A program made the position numbers and the translations under genes. Under the pieces are notes generated by a model that ran no database searches, was not told the origin of the DNA, and saw only the letters and a list, made by a program, of their open reading frames with translations. DNA of 64,000 nt from Phormidesmis priestleyi Ana (GTDB lineage Bacteria > Cyanobacteriota > Cyanobacteriia > Phormidesmidales > Phormidesmidaceae), in NCBI GenBank assembly GCA_001314865.1, contig LJZR01000021.1:32253-96252 (forward strand), read 5' to 3'. Shown here piece by piece: positions 27,506 to 36,634 of this stretch. Each line of letters opens with the position of its first letter. Position 1 is the stretch's first letter.

Positions 27506-29838
27506 ACACCCCCCTGAAGATACCCAACGCTCAGCCACCCACCGTAGAGTCAGCCACGGCACTTAATCAGACGGACGGCACCCTGCTAGACGACTTTTCA
27601 ACAGACTGCGCCGTTGGGAAAGTGATTGGTTCATTGAGCGCCAGCGGCCAGATACGGCAAGGTGTAGACATTGAAAATGTACTTTCGATTGACAATGGGG
27701 CGCTGCGTATTCAGCCCCTAGTGGTGCCGGGATGGGCTCGCGCGGGGATTGCCTATGGCCCTTACCCGCGCGAGCCTGGCCTGGCCTTGGGCGTGTGGCT
27801 GTTGAATGGTCACAACAACTCTGAAGGCAACGATATTAAACATTCCTTGAGAGCGCGTTTGGTGCGCTGGCTTCGAGGCATTGGCAATGAGTTTGTGGGA
27901 AAGCGGCTGTGGCGATGGGCAATGAGCCGTCATCATCGCCGTCCGGGCAGGCGGCAACTTTATCGGTGGGTGCGTAACCGCAGAGGCTGGTTGCGTACCG
28001 GCAAACTGGCAAACCTTCCCTCCAACCACCTGATGGAGAACTTGGCGGTGGGCTGGTTTTCAGAGCCGGTTCCTGCTAACCCGACCGAGACGGGCCACGC
28101 GATTGTGGTGCGGGCCGAGGGGGAGGAGATGAGTACGCTGGGTGCTCGCATATCCAATCGGCTCATGCCAGCCTTGCAAGGATTGCAAAATGTGCAGATG
28201 TATTATTTTGTGCTGCTGCGGGAGCAGGGTGCGGCTTACTATGCGGCTTCGGTGACGGGCGCTTATGGATTGAGCGCTTATCCGACTATGCGACTGTTGG
28301 GAATTGACGACCGGCTGTGCCCTGTGGGCAATGGCGCAGCCGAGCAGCAGAAAGATCAGGCCGTTTATGCGGGCCTGTATCAGGGGGCGCTCGGGCAGGT
28401 TGGGTTTCGGGCAGAAACGCGGCTGTATGGCCTCCATGCAGAAGTGCTGCCAGCGCTGAAGGTTTGGTATGGGACGGCGCAAAGTGCAGATAAGCTGGTG
28501 GGCGATGGGGAAACGCTGGAGGGCACAGCCGCAGAAGTGGGCGATCGCTGGCAGGTAATCCAAGGCAAATTCCACAAAACACCTGATGGACTAGCGGGCC
28601 TAGAAAAAACAAACCTAGCGCTGATAAAAACTGAAAACCCCACGGGTGCGATTCATGTTCGGGTGGGCGTAAGGGACGGACGTTTCAACAAAATACCGCC
28701 AAATCTGAATAACATGGCAGAGGGCGTACCAGGCTCCCATGAGCCAGCTGCACCCGTGTGCGCTCTGCTTTGGCGAACTCAAGATGAAAACAACACATGG
28801 GCATTGTGGTTAAAAGCGGGTGAGTGCCAGCTCAGGATAAAAGAAAATGCTCAATGGTCAACGGTTGCAACAGAATCTCGGTTTGGCCTGATGGCTTCTT
28901 CGGATGCTAGCGCTGGTATTAGTGCTGATATTAGTGCTGATGCTGATCAAATGAACGCCGTCCAAGTTTTAGACAATGGCGATTGCTTCAGCCTGTACCT
29001 TAACGGCAGGCTGATTTTTGACCAGTGGTTTTATGATGCAAGATTCCAAAACGAATCACAAATGGGGGTGTTGACCAGCGCTCAACACTTGCCCAGTCAC
29101 CAGTCGTTCCTGTTTCAATATTTAGAATCGCACCCCCGCGATATTCCGGTTCCTGAAGCGCTTAAGTTAGGAGCACCCTGGCAACCGTCAGGGTCTCACA
29201 TTTTAGTCGCCGATGACTTTGCGGGAACATCGCAAGATTTGGCTGGGCGATATAGCTCAACGGGCAATCAGCAGTGGCAAAAAAGTATCGGCAAAGGCAG
29301 CATTTGGCTCACAGGCAGCGGTAGTGCTAGGGTCAGGGCCTCATCAGAGCGGCCCAATCCGAGTCGGCTAGCCTATACAGTGGGCTGGGATAACCCTGAC
29401 TTTGCCGATGTTTCGGTTGATATTACCTCACCCGGAACCGCCCGACACCAGCATGAAAGGGGCAGAGGCGGGCTGATTTTTTGGCAGGATTTGGATAACT
29501 ACATTATTGTTAGCCACTGGTTAGATGATTCTTTTGGGAGCGTCGCTGTCTGTGCTTTTTTTCGCATTGATGGGTATGAGGAGCTGTATGACGCGATATG
29601 GACGAATTTAGGTAATCGGCAGGCGATCGCCTGGGGACGTTGCCACACGCACAGAATCACGTTTGACGGAGCGCGCTTTATGACTTACATCAACAACGAA
29701 CCTGTACTGTATCGGTCAATGACTGATCTGTATCCGGGGGTACGGCCACTGGCGATTCATCGCGTGGGTATTGTTGCTAACTGGGATTGGGGCAACGACA
29801 CAGGCAGTACTTTTAATCGGTTTGTCGCGAAAAAGTGA
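27502..29838 (+). CDS. Unrecognised 778-residue protein with concanavalin-like beta segments
   Basis: No family is recognised with confidence. The C-terminal 230 residues (DDFAGTSQDLAGRYS ... GGLIFWQDLDNYIIVSHW ... ITFDGARFMTYINNEPV) follow the rhythm of LamG/DUF1080 concanavalin-type beta sandwiches. A second similar segment lies at about 410-540 (CALLWRTQDENNTWALWL ... FSLYLNGRLIFDQW). The N-terminal third opens with DDFSTDCAVGKV, another sandwich-like start, and contains a basic Arg/Trp-rich stretch at about 115-160. No signal peptide or membrane helix is seen, which is odd for a glycan-binding protein. It is translationally coupled to the PIG-L gene and lies among sugar-modifying genes, so carbohydrate binding or processing is inferred. 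Confidence 0.8.
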   Translation: MNTPLKIPNAQPPTVESATALNQTDGTLLDDFSTDCAVGKVIGSLSASGQIRQGVDIENVLSIDNGALRIQPLVVPGWARAGIAYGPYPREPGLALGVWLLNGHNNSEGNDIKHSLRARLVRWLRGIGNEFVGKRLWRWAMSRHHRRPGRRQLYRWVRNRRGWLRTGKLANLPSNHLMENLAVGWFSEPVPANPTETGHAIVVRAEGEEMSTLGARISNRLMPALQGLQNVQMYYFVLLREQGAAYYAASVTGAYGLSAYPTMRLLGIDDRLCPVGNGAAEQQKDQAVYAGLYQGALGQVGFRAETRLYGLHAEVLPALKVWYGTAQSADKLVGDGETLEGTAAEVGDRWQVIQGKFHKTPDGLAGLEKTNLALIKTENPTGAIHVRVGVRDGRFNKIPPNLNNMAEGVPGSHEPAAPVCALLWRTQDENNTWALWLKAGECQLRIKENAQWSTVATESRFGLMASSDASAGISADISADADQMNAVQVLDNGDCFSLYLNGRLIFDQWFYDARFQNESQMGVLTSAQHLPSHQSFLFQYLESHPRDIPVPEALKLGAPWQPSGSHILVADDFAGTSQDLAGRYSSTGNQQWQKSIGKGSIWLTGSGSARVRASSERPNPSRLAYTVGWDNPDFADVSVDITSPGTARHQHERGRGGLIFWQDLDNYIIVSHWLDDSFGSVAVCAFFRIDGYEELYDAIWTNLGNRQAIAWGRCHTHRITFDGARFMTYINNEPVLYRSMTDLYPGVRPLAIHRVGIVANWDWGNDTGSTFNRFVAKK

Positions 29839-29908
29839 GCTGAAGGACTCAACAAAGCCTTGATGCTCCCGCTCTCCTTAGAGGCTGTAATGTAAGAGAT
29901 ACAAGAGC

Positions 29909-29975
29909 AACAGTAGAAACAAAACAACAGTAGAAACAAAACAACAGTAGAAACAAAACAACAGTAGAAACAAAC
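29909..29975. repeat. 17-bp tandem repeat, four copies
   Basis: The unit AACAGTAGAAACAAAAC is repeated four times with almost no change, ending 20 bp before the ATG of the next methyltransferase gene (29992). It fills the gap after the 778-residue gene. Confidence 0.85.
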
Positions 29976-29991
29976 AACCAGAGGAGTCATT

Positions 29992-31266
29992 GTGATGAGT
30001 CAGCAATTAGAGCCGCCCGTTAAGTATCCAACAGATCAGTCGCCAACACTGAACCAGGGAACGCTGTTGAATCGAGATAGCGTTCGGTTTGCAGCGGATG
30101 AATGCTGCCCTAACTGTGGCGCGATTGGGCTTTCGATTTTTTACGAAGTGCAGGCCGTGCCAGTGCATAGCTGCTTGATGCTCTCTACCCGTGAAGATGC
30201 GCTGAATTTTCCGTCGGGTGATGTGGAGTTGGGTTTTTGCGATCGCTGCGGATTTATCACTAATACGCTGTTCGATGCAAAGTGGTCGGCCTATGCGCCT
30301 AACTATGAAGATCAACAGAGCTTTTCACCGACGTTTAATCGCTTTGCTAAGGAGCTGGCGCAGCAGCTGATTGATCGGTACGACCTACACAACAAAGCCA
30401 TTGTGGAAATTGGCTGTAGTAAAGGAGACTTTTTACATCTGCTGTGTGAGCTGGGCAACAATACTGGGGTGGGTATTGATCCGAGTGCGGTGCCAGGACG
30501 GGTGAGCAGCAGCGCGGCTGATCGGGTGACGTTGATTCAGGACTATTACTCGGAGAAGTATTCGGAGCATGTGGGTGACTTTATTTGCTGTCGCCATACG
30601 TTAGAGCATATTCAGCCTACGGCTGAGTTTATTCGTACGGTGCGTCAGTCGATTGGCGATCGCGCAGTATCGGTTGTATTCGAGATTCCTGACACTGTGC
30701 GCGTTCTGGAAGACGCCGCCTTTGAGGACATTTACTACGAGCATTGTTCGTACTTTACCCCAGGCTCACTCGCTCGCCTGTTTCGCCATTGTGGTTTTGA
30801 GGTTACCGATCTTTACCGGGCCTATGGCGACCAGTATTTACTGATTGACGCTCGCCCAGTGGCAATACCCTCTGAGACCGTTCACCCCCTAGAAGATAGC
30901 CCTGAGGAAATTGCTGCCTCGGTGCAAAAGTATATTGACCAGATTAACGGCAAGTTAGAAGGCTGGCGATCGCGCCTGACGGCTGCCCAGCAAGCCGGGA
31001 AAAAGACCGTTGTATGGGGATCAGGATCTAAGTGTGTGGCCTTTTTAACCACGCTCGACACCATCGATAAGATTCAATATGTGGTGGATATTAATCCGCA
31101 TCGGCATGGCAAGTTCATTCCGGGGGTAGGCAAGCAGATTATGTCGCCAGCGTTTTTGAAGGACTATCAGCCTGATTTGGTGATTGTTATGAATGAGATT
31201 TACTGCGAGGAGATTGGTGAAATGCTCAGCAACATGGGCGTACATCCTGAAGTGATTGCTCTGTAG
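29992..31266 (+). CDS. C-methyltransferase-type protein, first of a tandem pair
   Basis: 424 residues. It has the same layout as the protein at 23887: a Cys cluster (CCPNCGAIG ... FCDRCGF), a methyltransferase core with IVEIGCSKGDFLHLL and RHTLEHIQPTAEF, and a C-terminal domain (VVWGSGSKCVAFL ... VVDINPHRHGKFIPG). It is most like the next gene, so the two arose by tandem duplication. The SAM-binding motif is intact. The N-terminal 30 residues are an extra hydrophilic extension. The ribosome site GAGGAG stands at 29981. Likely role: carbon or nitrogen methylation of a nucleotide sugar in the adjoining cluster. Confidence 0.88.
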   Translation: MMSQQLEPPVKYPTDQSPTLNQGTLLNRDSVRFAADECCPNCGAIGLSIFYEVQAVPVHSCLMLSTREDALNFPSGDVELGFCDRCGFITNTLFDAKWSAYAPNYEDQQSFSPTFNRFAKELAQQLIDRYDLHNKAIVEIGCSKGDFLHLLCELGNNTGVGIDPSAVPGRVSSSAADRVTLIQDYYSEKYSEHVGDFICCRHTLEHIQPTAEFIRTVRQSIGDRAVSVVFEIPDTVRVLEDAAFEDIYYEHCSYFTPGSLARLFRHCGFEVTDLYRAYGDQYLLIDARPVAIPSETVHPLEDSPEEIAASVQKYIDQINGKLEGWRSRLTAAQQAGKKTVVWGSGSKCVAFLTTLDTIDKIQYVVDINPHRHGKFIPGVGKQIMSPAFLKDYQPDLVIVMNEIYCEEIGEMLSNMGVHPEVIAL

Positions 31267-31322
31267 TGGTTGCTCTGAAGTGATTGCTCTGTAGTGGTTG
31301 CTCTGAAGTGATTGCTCTGTAA
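31252..31322. repeat. 28-bp tandem repeat between the paired methyltransferase genes
   Basis: The unit GTGATTGCTCTGTAGTGGTT plus GCTCTGAA occurs two and a half times and begins within the last codons of the upstream gene (stop 31266). The expansion seems to have grown out of the gene end. Confidence 0.8.
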
Positions 31323-31382
31323 GAAAAACTGTCTGCCCAGTCCTGGTAAAACGCTGTAAAACTCTCATCGCTATCTGCCCTT

Positions 31383-32645
31383 ATGACCTGCCCCGTTTGC
31401 CATTGTTCTGAGCCTGATATTTTTATTGAGCTGTCTAACCTGCCGATTTATTGCAATTTGCTGTGGAATAGTCGGCAGGAGGCGATCGCATGCCCTAAGG
31501 GCGATATTCATTTGGCCTTTTGCAAGTGTTGTGGCGCTATTACCAATACCGCGTTTGATCCGGATAAGCTGGGCTACTCTCAAGACTATGAAAACTCGCT
31601 GCATTACTCTAGCCGGTTTCAAGCTTATGCCCAGGCGCTAGCCGAGCGCCTAGTGGCGAAGCATCAGCTGTATGGCAAAACGATTATTGAAATTGGCTGC
31701 GGTAAGGGAGACTTTTTGGTGTCGCTGTGTGAGTTGGGCAACAACCGGGGCGTTGGGTTTGACAACAGCTATGCTGAGCGGCCTGAGCATGTGGCGATGG
31801 GGGCTCAAGTTAAGTTCATTCAAGACTTTTATTCTGATAAGTATGCTGAGTATCAGGGTGATTTGCTGTGCTGTCGGCAGGTGCTAGAGCATATTCAGCG
31901 GCCGGGAGATTTCTTGCGATCGCTCTATCAAACCCTCTCTCTCAAAGCGGTTTTACCCATCGCAGAGCCTCAGCCCAATGGCTCAGAAACCGCTGTGTTT
32001 TTTGAGGTGCCCAATGCCCTGTACACCTTTAGAAACATGATGATTTGGGACATCATTTACGAGCACTGCACCTACTTTACGCCGATTTCTTTGCGCTATG
32101 TGTTTGCGGCGGCAGGCTATCGCAGTCATGAAGTGTTAGAAGAGTTTGGCGGACAGTTTATTAGTATTGAAGCCAGTGTCGAATCCAGTATCGAATCCAG
32201 TATTGAAACCAGTGCCCAATCGCTCGCTATCCAAGCGAAATGCCCTCCTGCGGTTAATGCAGAAGAGTTGGCCCAGCTATCTGAGGATATTGCTCAGTTT
32301 AAGGCTCGGTTTGAGTCGCAGATGGCGCGCTGCCGCGAAAGCTTGAGCCAGCGGTTTGAGCAGGGCAAAAAAGTCGTGATTTGGGGTGCGGGGTCTAAGG
32401 GGGTTACGTTTTTGAATCTGTTGAACTTGCAGGATGAGGTGGAGTACGCGGTGGATATTAACCCTCGTAAGCATGACAAGTTTATTCCTGGCACGGGTCA
32501 GCAGATTGTGACGCCTGATTTTATGGAAACCTATCGGCCTGACGTGGTGATTGTGATGAATCCGCTGTATCAGCAGGAAATTCAGGAGACGTTGGCGCAA
32601 ATGAAGCTGCATCCGGAGATATTGACGACGGAGCAGTTTGCTTAG
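31383..32645 (+). CDS. C-methyltransferase-type protein, second of a tandem pair
   Basis: 420 residues. N-terminal CPVCHCSEPD and FCKCCGAITN give the metal-binding segment. The core shows IIEIGCGKGDFLVSL and RQVLEHIQRPGDFL, and the C-terminal domain has VIWGAGSKGVTFL and AVDINPRKHDKFIPG. It is closely similar to the gene before it. A low-complexity insert, SIESSIETSAQS, interrupts the region at about 260-275 and reflects a 15-bp tandem repeat in the DNA (32160-32215). It is the last recognisable sugar-cluster gene. The substrate cannot be told; duplicated copies may methylate different sugars or positions. Confidence 0.88.
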   Translation: MTCPVCHCSEPDIFIELSNLPIYCNLLWNSRQEAIACPKGDIHLAFCKCCGAITNTAFDPDKLGYSQDYENSLHYSSRFQAYAQALAERLVAKHQLYGKTIIEIGCGKGDFLVSLCELGNNRGVGFDNSYAERPEHVAMGAQVKFIQDFYSDKYAEYQGDLLCCRQVLEHIQRPGDFLRSLYQTLSLKAVLPIAEPQPNGSETAVFFEVPNALYTFRNMMIWDIIYEHCTYFTPISLRYVFAAAGYRSHEVLEEFGGQFISIEASVESSIESSIETSAQSLAIQAKCPPAVNAEELAQLSEDIAQFKARFESQMARCRESLSQRFEQGKKVVIWGAGSKGVTFLNLLNLQDEVEYAVDINPRKHDKFIPGTGQQIVTPDFMETYRPDVVIVMNPLYQQEIQETLAQMKLHPEILTTEQFA

Positions 32646-32747
32646 TCGCCCCCTTGCTGGCGGGAATCGGCTTCAGATATTGAGCCTGAAGGTGACTTGT
32701 TGATTTGTTTATTGCGCGGATTGCAGGTGCTCGTTACCTTATAGGTA

Positions 32748-32948
32748 ATGACGTTTGGACATTGCGCTATGTTTTTTCCTTTTTGTTACGGGCCTAGTCA
32801 CAACTGCGATTCAGACTATAAGCAGTACAAGCTAAAACGGCTCAAAGCTATTCGCGATTTTTTAGAGGCGCGGCTGGCTGCGACCAATGCGGAGATTGAA
32901 ACCGTAGAAAGACAGATGGCGACCTCGGTGAGTGCTGAGGCTCGCTAA
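32748..32948 (+). CDS. Small hypothetical protein with coiled-coil C-terminus
   Basis: 66 residues, or 59 from the ATG at 32769, which may be the better start (MFFPFCYGP). The second half, LKAIRDFLEARLAATNAEIETVERQM, is a clear heptad-like helix. The N-terminal aromatic/Cys stretch with GPS resembles small conserved cyanobacterial proteins, but I cannot name a family. It stands alone between the methyltransferases and the Rieske gene. It might be spurious, though the coil pattern argues for a gene. Confidence 0.5.
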   Translation: MTFGHCAMFFPFCYGPSHNCDSDYKQYKLKRLKAIRDFLEARLAATNAEIETVERQMATSVSAEAR

Positions 32949-33081
32949 AAGGTCAAACTGGGCTGACTGCTATTCAACCTCACTACTCACGCAAACTACG
33001 CCTCTACCTGGCTCTAGCTAGAGGCGTGCTGAAGTAACTTAAGCGCCCACCTCTATAGCCCCTCCAAAGCCCCTCCAACCT

Positions 33082-33630
33082 ATGTCACCCACATCAAGTA
33101 GTAGACGACGATTTTTAAAGTATTTTGCAGGCAGCGGTTTTACTACAGTTGCTTTTGGCTGGATGAATTGGCAAGCGATGTCCTTAACGGGAGAATCTGC
33201 TGTTGCTGCTGGCTCAATAGATTTGGATGACTTTTGTCTCAAGTATCCTTTTAACTCGCGGTGTGAGGATTATCTACCGGGCACGCAGGCCCTAACTGAG
33301 GCCGATGAGCCCTATTTGGCAGCGGCGACTTTGGCGACGGCAACGGCAGGCGATCGCCTCCTGGCAAAAGGCTTAGATGACCCTGCTTATCTAGTCATTG
33401 AATCGGGGCCTAGCATTGCAGATTATGGCATTAGCGCCATCTGTACCCATTTGGGGTGTGTCGTGAATTGGGATGAGGCGGCGGAGTCGTTTATTTGTCC
33501 GTGCCATGGCTCAAAGTTTGATGCTTTTGGCGAAGTGACTAACGGGCCTGCGGCGCGATCGCTCCCTTTGGTAACCGTGGTGGTTAAGGACGATCAGATT
33601 CGCCTGTTAAACCAAGAACCTAGCCGTTAG
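33082..33630 (+). CDS. petC: Rieske [2Fe-2S] protein, cytochrome b6f PetC-like, Tat-exported
   Basis: 182 residues. The N-terminus has a twin-arginine motif ([10 protein letters not shown]) and a hydrophobic segment that may stay as membrane anchor. Cluster ligands are intact in CTHLGC (about 123-128) and CPCHGS (about 142-147), with GPAARSLPL after them as in b6f Rieske proteins. An unusual insert, [19 protein letters not shown], lies after the anchor. petA is not adjacent, unlike the main petCA operon, so this may be a minor paralogue comparable to PetC3 of Synechocystis; that assignment is inference. Confidence 0.85.
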   Translation: MSPTSSSRRRFLKYFAGSGFTTVAFGWMNWQAMSLTGESAVAAGSIDLDDFCLKYPFNSRCEDYLPGTQALTEADEPYLAAATLATATAGDRLLAKGLDDPAYLVIESGPSIADYGISAICTHLGCVVNWDEAAESFICPCHGSKFDAFGEVTNGPAARSLPLVTVVVKDDQIRLLNQEPSR

Positions 33631-33658
33631 GTTCTGGTAGGCCCGTCAAACGCACTCA

Positions 33659-34075
33659 CTAAACGCACACACAGCTATTGGTAAGCGCCTTTTGTACCAA
33701 CACAACCATTTTGTCAATGTCAAAAGGCTTACGGATGAAGCCATCTGCACCGGCTGCTAGGGCGACTTCCTCATTGATGTTGTCGTCGGCAGTCACTAGA
33801 AAAATGGGGATGTAGGGCAGGTTTTTATTTTGGCGAATGCGGCGTGTCACTTCGTAGCCATCCATTCCCGGCATCATGACATCTAGCAAAACCAAGTCAG
33901 GCGGCGTTTGCTCAACCGCGTCTAACGCAGCGATTCCATTATCTACACAGGTTAAATCGTAGTTCTCCTGCTCCCCGAGAATGACATCCATTAAAAAAAG
34001 ATTATCGGGTATATCATCGACCACCAAAATCTTATTGTGACGATTATCAGGTGTTGAACAAGCGTAATGGCTCAT
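33659..34075 (-). CDS. Single-domain response regulator (CheY-like)
   Basis: 138 residues, all receiver domain. The acidic pair is in ILVVDDIPDN (Asp20, Asp21), the phosphoacceptor is Asp65 in LVLLDVMMPGMDG, and the conserved Thr/Lys follow in FLVTADD and IRKPFD. There is no output domain, so it would act by protein contact, for example in a phosphorelay. No kinase gene adjoins it. It converges on the Rieske gene with a 28-bp gap. Confidence 0.93.
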   Translation of the reverse strand: MSHYACSTPDNRHNKILVVDDIPDNLFLMDVILGEQENYDLTCVDNGIAALDAVEQTPPDLVLLDVMMPGMDGYEVTRRIRQNKNLPYIPIFLVTADDNINEEVALAAGADGFIRKPFDIDKMVVLVQKALTNSCVCV

Positions 34076-34592
34076 AGCAAAAGCAGCATAGGAACTAGGA
34101 TAACTACAGTAGTGACCGAAGTAAGGGACAAAAGTTAAGTAGCAGAAGGAACAGAAAAGGCAATAGAGCTTGCGGTCATTTCTCTCGGCTCTTTCTGTGG
34201 CTCTCTTTTAGATAATCTGCTTCTGATGGCTTTTGATAAGTATATAAATAACGTAGATTTCATGGTGGAGCTTAATGATTAATTTAGTAAATCTCAGGCT
34301 TTGTCAAAGGACATTACCAGCGTAACCACAGCGTTTAAAGATTATCTATGGCTATGGTTCAGAGTGTCTCTATACCTATAGATAGGTTGTTGACTAAAGC
34401 GACTTGTCATATGCACCCCGTTCAGCTACATTCGGCATCTGCCTCAGCGTGATTGATAGCCTTTCAGCCGTTGCCGCGTTATCTTGCTTCTACCTCGTTT
34501 GACCGGCTTCATCTGACTATAGGTAGAGATGCTCCTGTAGTAATAGCCCGAGAATAGATACCTTCTGCAAAATTGTACGTCTGCGGCTGAGG
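34076..34592. other. Intergenic stretch of about 520 bp
   Basis: It separates the divergent response regulator and AI-2E permease genes and must hold both promoters. Only short frames are present; no RNA, repeat or strong hairpin was recognised. Confidence 0.5.
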
Positions 34593-35684
34593 ATGGTTGA
34601 AATGACTGGATGGATAGATAGGCTGCCTCGATGGCTAGCATGGGAGCTGGCTATTCCGCTGACGCTGTTGAACCTGTGGTTGCTGCTTCAGGCTGTTCAG
34701 TACTTTCAAACGATTATTACTGTTTTTATTGTTGCGATTTTACTGGCCTTTTTGCTGGACTATTTGGTTTGCCTGATGGCTGATAGGGGCATTGCGCGGG
34801 GCTATGGTGTGCTGATTATTGTTGTGTTGGTGCTGGGCTTGCTGGTAGTGGGTGGGGTTGCGATCGCGCCTATTTTAATTCAGCAAGTCACTGACCTAGC
34901 GACCCATCTGCCGAGCTGGCTGGCTGCTGGTAGCCAACAGCTAGAAGTGCTCGATCAGCAAATAGACAAGCTAGAAGCGACAGAAACCCTGGATATGGGC
35001 GATTTGACCACGCAAGTGACTGAGCTGCTGCCGGTGAACTTGCAGCTGTTGCCCGGTCAGCTGCTGAACTTTTTGTTGGGCTTTGCCGATCGGCTGCTGG
35101 AGGTATTTTTAACTGCCGTCCTCACCTTGTATTTGTTGCTGTATGGCAAAGCGTTTTGGCAGGAGGTGTTTGACTGGTTGCCTGCGCGGTCGGGCGAGCA
35201 AGTGAGCAGTGCCCTGGCTGCACAGTTTAAGAACTACTTTTTTGGTCAGGCGGTTGTGGCGGCGATTATGAGCGCTGCGCTGGCAGTGATTTTTTTCCTG
35301 CTTCAGGTTCCTTTTTGGCTGGTGTTTAGCCTGGTGATTGGCCTTTCGGTGCTCATTCCTTTTGGCGACCTGCTCGCGACCCTCGCGATTAGCCTATTTG
35401 TGGGTGCTAACGACCCTTGGCTAGGGGCTGAAGTGTTCGCGGCCTGCATCATTACCGACCAGATTGTTGACAATGTGTTTACGCCGCGCATTTTGGGTGA
35501 TGCGGTGGGCCTGAATCCGGTGTGGGTGCTGCTTTCACTGTTGGTAGGCGCGCAAACAGGCGGGCTGTTGGGCGTGGTGATTGCCGTGCCGCTGGCCGGA
35601 ACTTTTAGGCAGCTTATCAGCGGCTTAAGGCTAAAAGATGGAGAGATCGCGATGCCTACGCTAGCGCCTGTAAATAAGCCTTAA
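34593..35684 (+). CDS. AI-2E family transporter (TqsA/PerM-like)
   Basis: 363 residues with seven to eight hydrophobic helices. The arrangement is typical of the AI-2E/UPF0118 family: two to three N-terminal helices, a soluble helical loop (about 100-145, LPSWLAAGSQQLEVLDQQID), then five C-terminal helices with PFWLVFSLVIGLSVLIPFG and IVDNVFTPRILGDAVGLNPV. The family includes exporters of autoinducer-2 and Na+/H+ antiporters, so the substrate is open. Its last 29 bases overlap the convergent pdxJ end, an unusual but not rare arrangement. Confidence 0.92.
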   Translation: MVEMTGWIDRLPRWLAWELAIPLTLLNLWLLLQAVQYFQTIITVFIVAILLAFLLDYLVCLMADRGIARGYGVLIIVVLVLGLLVVGGVAIAPILIQQVTDLATHLPSWLAAGSQQLEVLDQQIDKLEATETLDMGDLTTQVTELLPVNLQLLPGQLLNFLLGFADRLLEVFLTAVLTLYLLLYGKAFWQEVFDWLPARSGEQVSSALAAQFKNYFFGQAVVAAIMSAALAVIFFLLQVPFWLVFSLVIGLSVLIPFGDLLATLAISLFVGANDPWLGAEVFAACIITDQIVDNVFTPRILGDAVGLNPVWVLLSLLVGAQTGGLLGVVIAVPLAGTFRQLISGLRLKDGEIAMPTLAPVNKP

Positions 35685-36384
35685 CGGCATTGGCAAAGCC
35701 GAGTTCTAGCGCATCTGCGACTAGCGCGTGGCCGATAGAGACTTCTAGCAGGTTGGGAATGTTTTTAAACTTTGGCAAGTTTTCAAGGTTTAAGTCATGT
35801 CCGCCGTTAATGCCTAGTCCGAGGGCTTGGGCACATTCTGCGGCTTGCCGGTAAGTTTCAAAGCTTTGGTCGCCGTTGCCTTGGCGGTAGGCGGTGGCAT
35901 AGGGTTCGGTATATAGCTCAATTCTCTCGCATCTCAGGGTTGGCACTTGCGAAATTTGTTCTATATCGGGGTCCATAAACACGCTCACTCGGCATCCGAG
36001 CTGTTGGAGTTCTGCAATGATGGGTTTGAGTTGTTCGCCGTCTTTGGCAATGTTCCAACCGTGGTCGGAGGTGTTTTGAGTGGGGTCATCGGGTACGAGG
36101 GTGCATTGGTGGGGGCGCACTTCGCGAATAATGTCCATAAACGGAGATTCTAGCGGGTTGCCTTCGATGTTGTATTCAATGGTGGGATGCTGTTTGAGCA
36201 GTGCGGCTAGGTCGTATACATCGGTGCGGCGAATGTGGCGTTCGTCGGGTCTGGGATGTACGGTGAGCCCATGTGCGCCTGCTGCGATGCTAATTTCGCC
36301 CATTTTTACAATGCTGGGGATGGTGAGCGGGCGGGCGTTGCGCAGCAGAGCGACTTTGTTGAGGTTAACGCTGAGGTGGGTCAT
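35656..36384 (-). CDS. pdxJ: Pyridoxine 5'-phosphate synthase
   Basis: 242 residues, the usual PdxJ length. It condenses 1-deoxyxylulose-5-phosphate with 3-amino-2-oxopropyl phosphate in the DXP-dependent vitamin B6 pathway. The conserved start LSVNLNKVALLRNAR, then GLTVHPRPDERHIR, CTLVPDDPTQNTSDHGW, ERIELYTEPYA and LGINGGHDLNLENLP are all present, with the final EVSIGHALVADALE. It overlaps the 3' end of the convergent AI-2E transporter gene. PLP made through this route serves NifS, among many others. Confidence 0.97.
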   Translation of the reverse strand: MTHLSVNLNKVALLRNARPLTIPSIVKMGEISIAAGAHGLTVHPRPDERHIRRTDVYDLAALLKQHPTIEYNIEGNPLESPFMDIIREVRPHQCTLVPDDPTQNTSDHGWNIAKDGEQLKPIIAELQQLGCRVSVFMDPDIEQISQVPTLRCERIELYTEPYATAYRQGNGDQSFETYRQAAECAQALGLGINGGHDLNLENLPKFKNIPNLLEVSIGHALVADALELGFANAVKAYLQALA

Positions 36385-36634
36385 GCGATCGCAAGGCTCC
36401 AGAACAAAAAAATCAAAAAACAGCCGAATCCCAGTTTATGACAAAAGTTTATGACAAAACCAGCCTGTAGGGGCAAAGCCTACGCTTAAAAGGTCAGCTT
36501 GGCAGGGTGTTGCGGGTGATGGCTTGTATTGTAGAGTGCTTGCCGGTGGTAATGGCGGCCAAAATTCCTTGCCGTATGGCGTATACTTGCGAAAAGTTGC
36601 CCAAAAAAGTCCTGAATAAAGCCCTGAGTATCTT

